Positions 8,383 through 16,870 of a DNA stretch of 35,478 nt are shown here, one piece after another. Within the stretch, counting starts at the first letter, position 1. Each line of letters starts with the position of its first letter. The position numbers and the translations under genes are program-made. The notes under the pieces were generated by a model, which did no database searches, had not been told where the DNA came from, and was given only the letters and a program-made list of their open reading frames with translations. Source of the DNA: CAYSDH01 sp964429805 (GTDB lineage Bacteria; Bacteroidota; Bacteroidia; Flavobacteriales_D; JABDKJ01); contig CAYSDH010000032.1 of assembly GCA_964429805.1 (NCBI GenBank), forward strand, positions 1 to 35,478. Reading direction: 5' to 3'.

Positions 8383-9315
8383 ATGACTCGACTACTTTTT
8401 CTTTTTTGCATCATACTTACTGGCCTCAGTGTTTCTGCTCAAGACCGAGGTCTGACCATCGTAGATGTGAACTATTCTCTTGGTTTTGGCGGCAGTCTCT
8501 CGGGCGACTTGACAGAAGAAGACCACACCTTGCTCATACAAGACAGTGAACTCTACCAGACCTACAAAGATTCATTTCCATTTGTGCCGAACATCTTTTA
8601 CGGCAGCTCCTATAACTTCTCAGGATCACTGGGACTTCAATCAAAGAAGCGTCAGAATGACAGAGCGAGCACCGCTCCGCTATTAAGAGTCGGTCTCTCG
8701 TATACGTCAAGTAGAAATAGAATTGACTTTTATACTAGTGATACTTATGCCCATGACACGCTTGTTTCTGTTCATACTGGCACCGTCATATTCGTAGACT
8801 CCATAGTGTCAGGGACGCTGCAGTCTAGTTACATCAGTGATGTTATACGATTGCACGCGGCTTACCTTTTTAGCACAGAGCGTGACAATGCCGTGTCATT
8901 ATATGGTGGAGTCGCAGCCTCTGTGGGTGTGGGATTCAGCAACAGAAATGAACTAACTTATATGACAACCAATTATTTTTCAGAACCAACTATCGTTGGA
9001 AATAGACCTACCGTATCATTTGAAAAAGAAAGGCTTAGACAGAATACATCCACCTTTTCCTCGGTTAATTTTCCGGTGGGAATAAGTTTTTCTTCTGTGA
9101 CAAAGCATAGTTACCTGAGCAGATTTAATTTTTACATGGAATTGAGGCCCGGTTTATCCATTTACAACGCCCCAAAAATTGAGTCTAACCTTCAAGGCAA
9201 TGTTGACTTTTCTTTTGGCATTCGTGTAGACATCAGAGAGAAGGAAGCACTGGTCACTGACCGCAAAAGATGGGTAGACAGGTACTTGGAAAAAAGACAA
9301 GCGAAAAACAACTAG
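8383..9315 (+). CDS. Putative outer-membrane beta-barrel protein
   Basis: A 310-residue protein with a signal peptide (MTRLLFLFCIILTGLSVSAQ, cleavage after about residue 19). The mature part has alternating hydrophobic/polar strands rich in Gly, Ser, Tyr and Phe (for example LRVGLSYTSS, AAYLFSTERDNAVSLYGGVAASVG, FYMELRPGLSIY) and ends in a charged tail. This pattern suggests a barrel in the outer membrane, but no named family is recognised. It starts 7 nt after the stop of the Asp-box protein gene and is almost certainly co-transcribed with it. Confidence 0.6.
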   Translation: MTRLLFLFCIILTGLSVSAQDRGLTIVDVNYSLGFGGSLSGDLTEEDHTLLIQDSELYQTYKDSFPFVPNIFYGSSYNFSGSLGLQSKKRQNDRASTAPLLRVGLSYTSSRNRIDFYTSDTYAHDTLVSVHTGTVIFVDSIVSGTLQSSYISDVIRLHAAYLFSTERDNAVSLYGGVAASVGVGFSNRNELTYMTTNYFSEPTIVGNRPTVSFEKERLRQNTSTFSSVNFPVGISFSSVTKHSYLSRFNFYMELRPGLSIYNAPKIESNLQGNVDFSFGIRVDIREKEALVTDRKRWVDRYLEKRQAKNN

Positions 9316-9362
9316 GTGACACCTGTAAACTCAAATGTTTTGGCTTTTGATTGACTGAAAAA

Positions 9363-10721
9363 TTAGTTTCCAGTCAACTCGCCATACAAATCATAGGCTG
9401 TGGTCTCGGTGATACGCACTTCATGAAAGGTGCCAACAGCCACATGAATGTCATCCGTCTTTTTGACCAAAATCTCATTGTCCACTTCAGGCGAATCGTG
9501 CTCTGAGCGGCCCACATAGTAACCGCCCTCTACCCTGTCAAACAAGACCTTGTATACCTTCCCCACTTTCTGATGATTAAGCTCTGCAGAAATACCACTC
9601 TGGATTTCCATCACCTCATCAGCTCGCGACTTCTTGACTTCTTCTGGCACATCATCTTCGAAATCATAAGCGTGCGTGTTTTCTTCGTGGCTATAAGTAA
9701 AGATGCCGAGTCGATCAAACTTGACCTCTTGCACCCACTCTTTCATTTCTTCAAAGTCAGCCTCTGTCTCACCAGGGTAACCAGCAATCAAGGTGGTGCG
9801 AATGGCAATACCCGGCACACGCTCTCTAAACTTTTTAATCAGGTCATAGGTCTTCTCTCTGGTGATTCCTCTGCGCATGGCCTTGAGCATATTGGTGCTT
9901 GCATGTTGTAGCGGGATGTCAATGTAGTTGCAGATATTCTTACGCTCTTTCATCACGTCAAGCACGTCTTCTGGAAACCCTGCTGGAAAAGCATAATGAA
10001 GCCTAATCCACTCTATGCCATCTACATCACTGAGTTGCCTTAACAAATCGGCCAGCGCTCTCTTTTTGTAGATGTCCAAGCCATAATACGTCAAGTCCTG
10101 CGCGATGAGAATAAGTTCTTTGACACCTTTTGCAGCAAGTCCCTTGGTCTGCTCCACGAGTTGTTCTATGGGCGTACTTCTATGCTTACCCCTCATGAGC
10201 GGAATGGCGCAGAATGAACAGGGACGATCACAGCCCTCTGCAATTTTTAAGTAGGCATAATGAAAAGGAGTAGTGAGCATACGCTCACCGACCAACTCTT
10301 TTTTATAGTCGGCCTTCATGGTTTTGAGCAGACGAGGCAAGTCTCTGGTACCAAACCACGCGTCAACATTTGGAATTTCTTTTTCCAAATCACCTTGATA
10401 GCGCTCAGAGAGGCAGCCCGTCACGTAGACTTTCTCTACTCCGCCTTCTTCTTTCAAGTCGGCATAATGCAGAATGGTATTAATGCTCTCCTCTTTGGCA
10501 TTGTCAATGAATCCGCAGGTATTGATGATGACAATCTCCGCATCTTCTTCTTCACTCTCATGCTCTACGTCAAACTTATTGCCCTTCAGCTGCGCCATGA
10601 GCACCTCTGAGTCAAAAATGTTTTTGGAGCAACCAAGGGTCACTACATTGACCTTGTTTTTCTTTAATGTCTTTGTTCTCACTGGCGCGAAGGTAGGTCT
10701 TTGTGCGCTGTGTTCTTTCAT
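9363..10721 (-). CDS. rimO: Ribosomal protein S12 methylthiotransferase RimO
   Basis: A 452-residue radical-SAM methylthiotransferase. The N-terminal UPF0004 domain supplies three Fe-S cysteines (C31 in LGCSKN, C69 in INTCGF, C103 in VTGCLSERY). The radical SAM cluster motif CDRPCSFC provides C164, C168 and C171. A TRAM domain occupies about the last 65 residues (KVGKVYKVLFDRVEGGYYVGRS...). The GCSKNIFDSEV start and GCLSERY are RimO-type rather than MiaB-type. RimO adds a methylthio group to an aspartate of ribosomal protein S12. It lies downstream of a terminator (10734-10767) that separates it from the preceding minus-strand gene. The short extension before KNKVNVVTLG is slightly long, so a later start is possible. 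Confidence 0.95.
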   Translation of the reverse strand: MKEHSAQRPTFAPVRTKTLKKNKVNVVTLGCSKNIFDSEVLMAQLKGNKFDVEHESEEEDAEIVIINTCGFIDNAKEESINTILHYADLKEEGGVEKVYVTGCLSERYQGDLEKEIPNVDAWFGTRDLPRLLKTMKADYKKELVGERMLTTPFHYAYLKIAEGCDRPCSFCAIPLMRGKHRSTPIEQLVEQTKGLAAKGVKELILIAQDLTYYGLDIYKKRALADLLRQLSDVDGIEWIRLHYAFPAGFPEDVLDVMKERKNICNYIDIPLQHASTNMLKAMRRGITREKTYDLIKKFRERVPGIAIRTTLIAGYPGETEADFEEMKEWVQEVKFDRLGIFTYSHEENTHAYDFEDDVPEEVKKSRADEVMEIQSGISAELNHQKVGKVYKVLFDRVEGGYYVGRSEHDSPEVDNEILVKKTDDIHVAVGTFHEVRITETTAYDLYGELTGN

Positions 10722-10733
10722 AGATTTAAAAGG

Positions 10734-10767
10734 AAAAGGCGCCTCGTGTAAAACGAGACGCCTTTTT
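10734..10767 (-). terminator. Intrinsic terminator of the sugar dehydrogenase gene
   Basis: A 14-bp stem with one C-A mismatch pairs 10734-10747 with 10753-10766 around a 5-nt loop. The outer four pairs are A-T, so T-runs flank both sides. It sits 24 nt after the stop of the 10791-12437 gene and just before rimO. Confidence 0.8.
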
Positions 10768-10790
10768 AATCTAAAAACTTCTTTTTCGTC

Positions 10791-12437
10791 TTAGCGACTG
10801 ACCGTCACCTGCATGTCAAAGTATCGCTTTCCGCTTCTAATGAGCAGCGAATACTGACCAGCAGCCATGGCAGACACATCTATAGTATGCTGAATGTCGG
10901 TTCCTGCTTGACCTATAAACTCGCTATATACTGTCTTACCGATTGCATTGACAAGCAACACTTCATCAACCACATCAGTACCACCTGAGACAGACAGGGT
11001 CAGCACATCACTACTTGGATTAGGAAATGAGCGCAAGTCCCATGGAGCAGTTAATTCGTATACAGAATTGGGACTAAAGAACAATTCATCAGACACGCCA
11101 TAGCATCCTTCTGGAGAAGTAAACTCAACCATGTATAGCCCTTCCTCTGTCGCGTTAAGAACATTACCCGTCTCGTCCGGAATCAAATTTCCATCAAGGT
11201 ACCAAGACACGGTGGTCATGTCTAAAGCGCCATCTACAGCAAGCTCATTCGCGCCTATGGCAATGTTAATCGAAGGTTCAAAGTTCAAACAATCTTCATC
11301 TATCAAGTGATATACAGTTCCCCCTTGCTGGTTGACCACATACATTTCTCCATTTACATCATGTCCGAATGTGCTCCAACCAAATCCTTCTGTGCCAGAC
11401 ACCTCATCAATCACCCACTGATTAGAGTCATCTTCTTCTACTGACCAAAACTGACCTGAGCAATAATCTACAGCAAAGTATTTTCCTACCATGTCTGCAT
11501 TGGCCACGCCTCGGTATACTTCTCCACCTGTGATGGAGCAGTGCCCTTGACTATGGCTAAACTCGGCAACGGCCTCCACATAGGTAGACTGGCCAGCGCA
11601 ACCAGAGGTGTTAAATGAGTTATTTCCTTCATAGCATCTCCATCCGTAATTCTCCCCTCCGACACTTGAGCTAGGCTGAAAATCAATCTCCTCCCACTGA
11701 TTTTGTCCCACATCGGCAATCCACATGTCGGCAGTCACGGCATCAAAGGCAAACTTCCAAGGGTTACGCAATCCGATGGCCCAAATCTCATCTTCAGTAG
11801 TAGAGTTTCCTACAAAAGGATTGTCAGAAGGCACGGTGTAAGGAAGGCCATTGTCCACATCTATACGCAGCATCTTACCGAGTAGCGAAGTGGTGTTTTG
11901 CGCTAGATTTTGCGGGTCGTTGGCAGAACCACCATCACCCGTGCCGATGTAGAGGTAACCGTCAGGACCAAACCTTAGGCAGCCACCATTGTGATTTCCA
12001 AATGGCTGGCTAATGTCTATGATGTCTTCTCTTGAATTGATGTCAGCCACATCAGGGTCAGAAGACACGGAAAAGCGCGACACACGCGTGTCTCCGTTTA
12101 CACGAGTGTAATTGACATAGAAGAATCCGTTTGTATCGTAATCTGGATGAAAGGCTAAACCGAGGCATCCTTGCTCAGAGTTGTTACCACCTGTGTCAGT
12201 CAGTGACTGCATGTTTAAAAATGGCGTAGCGTCTATCGTTCCGTCTGGACGAAGGATTCTAATCTGGCCGTCTTTTTCTACCACAAAGAGTCGGTCGTCT
12301 CCTGCATTAACCAAGTCTACTGGTTTGTCAAATCCATCAGCAAACTCAACTAGTTCTACTGTGACAGGTACTTGAGCCTGAAGGGTTGTAATCGCAAAAA
12401 GCGCGATGATGCTTGTAAAAAGATATTTCATAGTCAT
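10791..12437 (-). CDS. Secreted PQQ-dependent sugar dehydrogenase-like protein with T9SS sorting domain
   Basis: A 548-residue protein. Residues 1-21 are a signal peptide (an internal Met at 3 is an equally good start). Residues about 28-375 form the six-bladed propeller of the glucose/aldose dehydrogenase (GSDH, YliI-like) family: DKPVDLVN, LAFHPDY with H97, GNHNGG with H149 (in this family a histidine here acts in hydride/proton abstraction by PQQ), GTGDGG at 165-170, GLRNPWKF and NYGWRCYEG. The C-terminal 80 residues (FPNPSSDVLTL ... GQYSLLI) are a T9SS sorting domain, so the enzyme is secreted or on the surface. It would oxidise sugars using PQQ; the substrate is not predictable. It is followed by a strong terminator. 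Confidence 0.87.
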   Translation of the reverse strand: MTMKYLFTSIIALFAITTLQAQVPVTVELVEFADGFDKPVDLVNAGDDRLFVVEKDGQIRILRPDGTIDATPFLNMQSLTDTGGNNSEQGCLGLAFHPDYDTNGFFYVNYTRVNGDTRVSRFSVSSDPDVADINSREDIIDISQPFGNHNGGCLRFGPDGYLYIGTGDGGSANDPQNLAQNTTSLLGKMLRIDVDNGLPYTVPSDNPFVGNSTTEDEIWAIGLRNPWKFAFDAVTADMWIADVGQNQWEEIDFQPSSSVGGENYGWRCYEGNNSFNTSGCAGQSTYVEAVAEFSHSQGHCSITGGEVYRGVANADMVGKYFAVDYCSGQFWSVEEDDSNQWVIDEVSGTEGFGWSTFGHDVNGEMYVVNQQGGTVYHLIDEDCLNFEPSINIAIGANELAVDGALDMTTVSWYLDGNLIPDETGNVLNATEEGLYMVEFTSPEGCYGVSDELFFSPNSVYELTAPWDLRSFPNPSSDVLTLSVSGGTDVVDEVLLVNAIGKTVYSEFIGQAGTDIQHTIDVSAMAAGQYSLLIRSGKRYFDMQVTVSR

Positions 12438-12452
12438 TCAAAATTTTCAGAG

Positions 12453-12460
12453 CGAAAATA
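12453..12460 (-). promoter_or_regulatory. Putative -7 box TATTTTCG
   Basis: On the minus strand TATTTTCG fits TAnnTTYG and lies 15 nt before the ATG of the sugar dehydrogenase gene. No clear -33 element was checked out. Confidence 0.33.
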
Positions 12461-12485
12461 AGGCTTAAGGCAGAGAATGAGTCAA

Positions 12486-14144
12486 TCAATATTTGACGAA
12501 CCGTTGGGTTCGCTCAACACCGTCTATTTCGCTCATCAGAAAGTACATGCCTGAGTTCAGCGCACTCAGATCCACGCGCTGATAGTTGAGCCCAAACTGA
12601 CTTTGACTAATCGTGTTGTGCACCATTTTACCATTCATGTCGAGCACAGTATGCGCAGCTCGCCCTCCCTCTGCATGGTATCTCAACTCAAGGAATTGAC
12701 TTAGCGGATTACCTAAAATATCTACCCCCTCAGTCACGGGAGCTTCTGGATGCTTCACGATTACGTGCTGCATATCTTCGTCATCAAAACCGCTAAGATC
12801 GAGATGACCACCGAGCATGTTAAACTGCACTTTTGAGGCCTGATTTCTCGACATATTCTCTATGTAGGCATGCTCAGAAAAGACAATACTGGTGAAGGGC
12901 AGCACATCAATCTCAATGAGTTTTCCTGCTTCTTGCCAGGCATTATCCAAAATGACGAGTCGCCCTTGAAAGTCTAAGTATGCTCCAGTTTTCAGTAAGG
13001 TGTTGCTGCCTGGAAGAAGCGCCAAGGTGCCTTGTCCACGCTTGCCATAGGTCATCTGTGTTCCTTCTCCGATGACAAACGAGGCTCCTTCATTAAAGCG
13101 CAGGCAACTCAACTTGCCTCTAAAATCAAGCTTTCCACCATTGTGCACATAGGCGTCTTTGGAGTCAAACACAAGTTCTACTATACCCGAAATGAGGCAA
13201 AAATCAGCACCATTATTAACCAGTTCAAGCGCATGTCTGATTGAGTCTGACCCTGCGATAAGTCCGCCTCTAAAATCTGTGAACGGTTGAAAAATCAGGT
13301 GCGTATACTCGTCAATGGTGAGTGTCACTGTAGAGACAGTATCTACATTGGGCGATGGGACAAGGTCTATGTACTCTACATGATCCGGATATTCTGATTC
13401 TGGAAATTCAACTACAACACTTAGAGGTGCGCCTCCTCCCCAAGAGTCAGTCGTGATATCAAACTGGTCGGTATAAGTGACCACATCTTCAAAGTTGAAT
13501 GAATCGTATTGCTGTTCAAATCCGAAGTTGGAAATATCAAGTTCTCCATTAGCGGTCTCGTCAAACACAAATTTCAAGATGATTTCTTTCAGGACATTGC
13601 CCTCGTCAAAATATTCTGTGGGAATACAGTGAGTATATGACAAGCCCAAATAGTTATACGTATTAGTGATGATATCAAATTGAGAATTATACCATCTCAC
13701 GTCCGTAGCCGCGGCAGAGTCTGGATGAGCCGGAATTTCAATACCAATAAGTGATCCATGACAAAAATCAGCATTGCAAAAGTCCGTATTGTCAAAATCA
13801 AGCATGTTTCCATAAGATGCCGAGCTAAACCTTAACATATAAAGGGCATCATCATTGAGGGCTACTTCTTCTCCGCGGTATCTAAAAAACACAGGCCTAG
13901 AGGCATCCACTTCATCCAACTGAATGCTCGCTACAAACGAAAGTAGAGCGATATTAATACAGACTGTTGAGTCTCGCTCCCCTTGCCAAGTATTATCCAA
14001 AGTCTGGTAGGCCTCCCAATTTTGATAGGTCTCTATGGTATTCCCATTGCAATCTTCTTGAGTGATGGTTCCGAGGCCGACAAATTGGGCTTGGCAACAT
14101 ATCGTAAGAAGTAGAAAGTAGGCGGTGAGTTGTAAGGTTTTCAT
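12486..14144 (-). CDS. Large secreted protein with T9SS sorting domain, unknown function
   Basis: A 552-residue protein with signal peptide MKTLQLTAYFLLLTICCQA. The body is beta-rich and acidic, with many Asp/Asn/Gly turns; residues about 305-430 look like a right-handed beta-helix or adhesin-type strand ladder (repeated short hydrophobic strands such as DFCLISGIVELVF, AYVHNGGKLDF, GAYLDFQGRLVI). The last 75 residues (DILGNPLSQFLELRY ... GMYFLMSEIDG ... RFVKY) match a type A T9SS sorting domain, although the usual YPNP motif is replaced by NPLS. I do not recognise the functional domain. It is 48 nt upstream of the sugar dehydrogenase gene on the same strand, but a separate box lies between them. 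Confidence 0.72.
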   Translation of the reverse strand: MKTLQLTAYFLLLTICCQAQFVGLGTITQEDCNGNTIETYQNWEAYQTLDNTWQGERDSTVCINIALLSFVASIQLDEVDASRPVFFRYRGEEVALNDDALYMLRFSSASYGNMLDFDNTDFCNADFCHGSLIGIEIPAHPDSAAATDVRWYNSQFDIITNTYNYLGLSYTHCIPTEYFDEGNVLKEIILKFVFDETANGELDISNFGFEQQYDSFNFEDVVTYTDQFDITTDSWGGGAPLSVVVEFPESEYPDHVEYIDLVPSPNVDTVSTVTLTIDEYTHLIFQPFTDFRGGLIAGSDSIRHALELVNNGADFCLISGIVELVFDSKDAYVHNGGKLDFRGKLSCLRFNEGASFVIGEGTQMTYGKRGQGTLALLPGSNTLLKTGAYLDFQGRLVILDNAWQEAGKLIEIDVLPFTSIVFSEHAYIENMSRNQASKVQFNMLGGHLDLSGFDDEDMQHVIVKHPEAPVTEGVDILGNPLSQFLELRYHAEGGRAAHTVLDMNGKMVHNTISQSQFGLNYQRVDLSALNSGMYFLMSEIDGVERTQRFVKY

Positions 14145-14222
14145 ATTGATGGTTTTGATCCTTCAAGGTACGGTTTCATATATCTTTGAGTAGGTAAAAA
14201 AGTACAAGGATTGCACTCTCAT

Positions 14223-14257
14223 TTGATTGAGATTGGGCATATTAAACACTACCTTCG
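14223..14257 (+). promoter_or_regulatory. Putative promoter of the E1 dehydrogenase gene
   Basis: TACCTTCG at 14250-14257 is a -7-type box with TTG elements at 14223-14229 roughly 20 nt upstream, giving a 24-nt leader before the ATG at 14282. A second candidate, TATCTTTG at 14181-14188, matches TAnnTTTG exactly and would give a longer leader. Confidence 0.38.
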
Positions 14258-14281
14258 ACAGACAATCTGTACGCACAATAT

Positions 14282-15265
14282 ATGTCCAAAGCGACTCTCA
14301 AGAAAAAGACACCGACACTCAGTAAAGAAACCGCTCTCAAAGGATTTGAGCTCATGGCCACCGCGCGTGCCATGTCTGACATCTACGAAGAGAATGCCAA
14401 ATTGACCAGCAAGTATGTGCATGCCACTTCGCGCGGTCATGAAGCCATTCAGCTGGCGCTGGGCATGCAGCTCAAGCCACAAGACTGGGTGGCACCATAC
14501 TACAGAGACGACTCCATTCTGCTCGGTATAGGCATGACGCCCTGTGAACTGATGCTTCAGGTTTTTGCGAAAAAAGACGACCCTTTTAGTGGTGGACGCA
14601 CGTACTACTCTCATCCAAGTTTGAGAAGAGATGACATGCCGAAAATTCCGCATCAGTCTTCTGCCACCGGCATGCAGGCCATTCCGACTACTGGTGTGGC
14701 TATGGGCATACAGTACCTTGAAGAGAAGGGATTAGGAAAAGATTTTGGAAATGAGAAGCCAATTGTGGTGTGCTCACTTGGCGATGCTTCGGTCACTGAA
14801 GGTGAAGTTTCTGAAGCCTTTCACATGGCTACGCTCAAGCAAATGCCCATCCTATTTCTGGTGCAAGACAATGAGTGGGATATCTCTGCGCATGCGGATG
14901 AGATAAGAGCCAATGACGTATCATACTACGCCCGTGGATTTAAAGGGCTGGACTGCGTCACGATACTTGGAGGCAATGATTTTGAGAAGTGCTACACACA
15001 ATTAGAACAAGTGATTAGCACCATGCGCGCAGAGCGCAGGCCATTTATAGTTCACGCCAAAGTGCCATTGCTAGGCCATCACACCAGTGGCGTGCGAAAA
15101 GAATGGTACCGCCACGACCTTAAAGAGCATGAAAAACGAGATCCATATCCACTTTTTTTCAATCATTTAAAGACAGATGGAATTAGTGAAAAAGAACTTC
15201 TGCAGCTGGAGCGAAAGGTATGTAGAAGAAGAATTTCAGATTGCCGCAAACGCGGTGGAGCCTGA
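14282..15265 (+). CDS. 2-oxoacid dehydrogenase E1, alpha half (fused alpha/beta gene split by a frameshift)
   Basis: The first 311 codons match the alpha half of the fused thiamine-diphosphate-dependent E1 of branched-chain 2-oxoacid (or acetoin-type) dehydrogenases. Visible are YVHATSRGHEAIQLALG (45-61), APYYRDDS (71-78), the ThDP/Mg motif GDASVTEGE at 167-175 with N197 closing it, and the phosphorylation-loop-like GHHTSGVRKEWYR near 275. After LLQLERK the reading frame is lost and ends in an unrelated tail of about 13 codons at 15265. In Bacteroidota this enzyme is usually one polypeptide of about 660-690 residues, and the beta half follows here in the +1 frame. E1 decarboxylates branched-chain 2-oxoacids and acylates the E2 lipoyl group. 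It is either a broken gene or a one-base sequence error. Confidence 0.85.
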   Translation: MSKATLKKKTPTLSKETALKGFELMATARAMSDIYEENAKLTSKYVHATSRGHEAIQLALGMQLKPQDWVAPYYRDDSILLGIGMTPCELMLQVFAKKDDPFSGGRTYYSHPSLRRDDMPKIPHQSSATGMQAIPTTGVAMGIQYLEEKGLGKDFGNEKPIVVCSLGDASVTEGEVSEAFHMATLKQMPILFLVQDNEWDISAHADEIRANDVSYYARGFKGLDCVTILGGNDFEKCYTQLEQVISTMRAERRPFIVHAKVPLLGHHTSGVRKEWYRHDLKEHEKRDPYPLFFNHLKTDGISEKELLQLERKVCRRRISDCRKRGGA

Positions 15266-16364
15266 GGTCAACTCCATTCATGACCACATCTTTGCTCCTA
15301 GCCCGATTACCGAAGAAAAAGGACAGCGCGAAGGAGAGGGAAAGGAAGAAACATTGATGGTAGACTGCGCGCTGTTTGCAGTCGAAGAGATATTGAGAGA
15401 CCATCCGGAAGCGCTGTTATACGGACAAGATGTGGGTGCCCGGCTTGGTGGTGTATTTAGAGAAGCGGCAACATTGGCGCAAAAGTTTGGCGATGAGCGC
15501 GTGTTTAATACGCCCATCCAAGAAGCGTTTATAATAGGAAGCACGGTGGGTATGTCTGCCGCTGGATGCAAACCGATTGTCGAGGTGCAGTTTGCTGATT
15601 ATATCTGGCCAGGTTTGAATCAGCTCTTCACAGAGGTGAGTCGATCGTGCTATCTCTCAAATGGAAAGTGGCCAGTAAGCTCGGTAATACGAGTGCCTAT
15701 TGGTGCGTACGGTTCTGGTGGCCCTTATCACTCTAGTAGTGTCGAGTCTGTGTTGAGCAATATTCGAGGAGTCAAAGTGGCTTATCCGTCTAATGGTGCA
15801 GACTTAAAAGGACTCATGAAGTCTGCCTTTTACGACCCAAATCCTGTGGTGATGTTGGAGCACAAAGGCCTATACTGGAGTAAACTCCCAGGTACAGAAG
15901 GAGCTAAATGCATTGAGCCTGATAGTGATTATGTCATTCCGTTTGGAAAAGGGCGCATCGCACTTGAGGCAGATGAATCGACTATGGAACAAGGGAACAG
16001 CTGCGCCATAATCACCTACGGTATGGGCGTGTACTGGGCTCAAACGGCAGCCAAAGATTATCCTGGTCAAGTAGAAATAATCGACCTCCGCACCATTAAT
16101 CCGGTAGACGAGGAGCTGGTATTTGAGCGAGCAAGTGCGCATGGCAAGTGCCTGGTAGTGACTGAAGAGCCTGAGACAAACACATTTGCGCAGGCGCTGG
16201 CGGGGCGTATTCAAAAAGCGTGCTTCCATCACCTCGATGCTCCTGTAGATGTGATTGGTTCGGCCGATGTGCCAGCCATACCACTGAATAGCATTCTTGA
16301 GAAAGAGGTGATTCCTAATGCTGAGAAAGTGAGCGAGAGACTAGGTTCTATTCTGGCCTATTAA
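15177..16364 (+). CDS. 2-oxoacid dehydrogenase E1, beta half (continuation of the fused gene in another frame)
   Basis: This frame continues the E1 protein: from about 15219 it reads YVEEEFQIAANAVEPE, then the linker HIFAPSPITEEKGQR that joins alpha and beta halves in Bacteroidota. The transketolase-like pyrimidine domain follows (EALLYGQDVGARLGGVF, FNTPIQEAFIIGSTVGMS, EVQFADYIWPGLNQLF, PIGAYGSGGPYHSSSVES), and a C-terminal transketolase domain (AIITYGMGVYWA, IIDLRTINPVDEE, TEEPETNTFAQ). The ATG at 15177 lies inside the alpha half and is unlikely to be a real start, since its first 14 codons are out-of-frame alpha sequence; if the shift is real, the beta half would lack its own start. An in-frame ATG at 15358 (MVDCALFAVEEI) is the only sensible internal alternative. 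Confidence 0.85.
   Translation: MELVKKNFCSWSERYVEEEFQIAANAVEPEVNSIHDHIFAPSPITEEKGQREGEGKEETLMVDCALFAVEEILRDHPEALLYGQDVGARLGGVFREAATLAQKFGDERVFNTPIQEAFIIGSTVGMSAAGCKPIVEVQFADYIWPGLNQLFTEVSRSCYLSNGKWPVSSVIRVPIGAYGSGGPYHSSSVESVLSNIRGVKVAYPSNGADLKGLMKSAFYDPNPVVMLEHKGLYWSKLPGTEGAKCIEPDSDYVIPFGKGRIALEADESTMEQGNSCAIITYGMGVYWAQTAAKDYPGQVEIIDLRTINPVDEELVFERASAHGKCLVVTEEPETNTFAQALAGRIQKACFHHLDAPVDVIGSADVPAIPLNSILEKEVIPNAEKVSERLGSILAY
15205..15219 (+). other. Frameshift site inside the E1 gene
   Basis: Removing one base from the run around GCGAAAGGTATG (extra G at 15217/15218) joins ...LLQLERK directly to YVEEEFQ and restores one 694-codon reading frame from 14282 to 16364. Confidence 0.75.
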
Positions 16365-16393
16365 TTGATGTAATTGACTCAAAAAAACTCAAC

Positions 16394-16870
16394 ATGATAA
16401 AGCAACTAGTATTCAGCATTTTTTTAGTGAGTACCGTATTCTCTTGCGCACAGGAAAACAGTGAGGGGACTGAACAGGAATATCCGGTGGTTAAGACCGC
16501 AGCAGAATGGAAAGCCGAGTTAAGTGCCGATGAGTATTATGTGATCAGAGAAAAAGGCACGGAGCGCCCTTTTACTGGCGACCTACTGGACAATAAAGCA
16601 GAAGGAACCTACACATGCAGAGCCTGCGAGCATCCACTTTTTGAGTCTGACACCAAGTTTAAATCAGGCACAGGGTGGCCAAGTTTCTTTGAGGCCATTA
16701 AAGGAAATGTAGTTGAAGATGAAGACAGTACTCTAGGCATGAGAAGGGTAGAAATACTCTGCCAACAGTGTGGCGGACACTTAGGCCATGTCTTTAATGA
16801 CGGACCGGAGCCGACTGGTCTGCGCTATTGCGTCAATTCTGCCTCGCTTGATTTTGTGCCGAAGCCTTAA
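16394..16870 (+). CDS. msrB: Peptide-methionine (R)-S-oxide reductase MsrB, lipoprotein form
   Basis: A 158-residue protein. Residues 1-18 are a lipoprotein signal with lipobox VFSC (C18), so it is predicted to be anchored on the periplasmic side. The MsrB domain covers about 34-155: SADEYYVIREKGTERPFTG, zinc cysteine pairs C75/C78 and C123/C126, GTGWPSF (92-98), GHLGHVFNDGP (128-138) and the catalytic cysteine C146 in RYCVNSASL. It reduces R-methionine sulfoxide in proteins; the export signal points to repair of envelope proteins. Its stop overlaps the stop of the convergent endonuclease gene by 4 nt. It lies 29 nt after the E1 gene and may be read with it. Confidence 0.94.
   Translation: MIKQLVFSIFLVSTVFSCAQENSEGTEQEYPVVKTAAEWKAELSADEYYVIREKGTERPFTGDLLDNKAEGTYTCRACEHPLFESDTKFKSGTGWPSFFEAIKGNVVEDEDSTLGMRRVEILCQQCGGHLGHVFNDGPEPTGLRYCVNSASLDFVPKP

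Noticed and set aside
15205..15265. Programmed +1 frameshift in the E1 gene
   Set aside because: No known shift signal is apparent and such regulation is not known for E1; an extra base is simpler.
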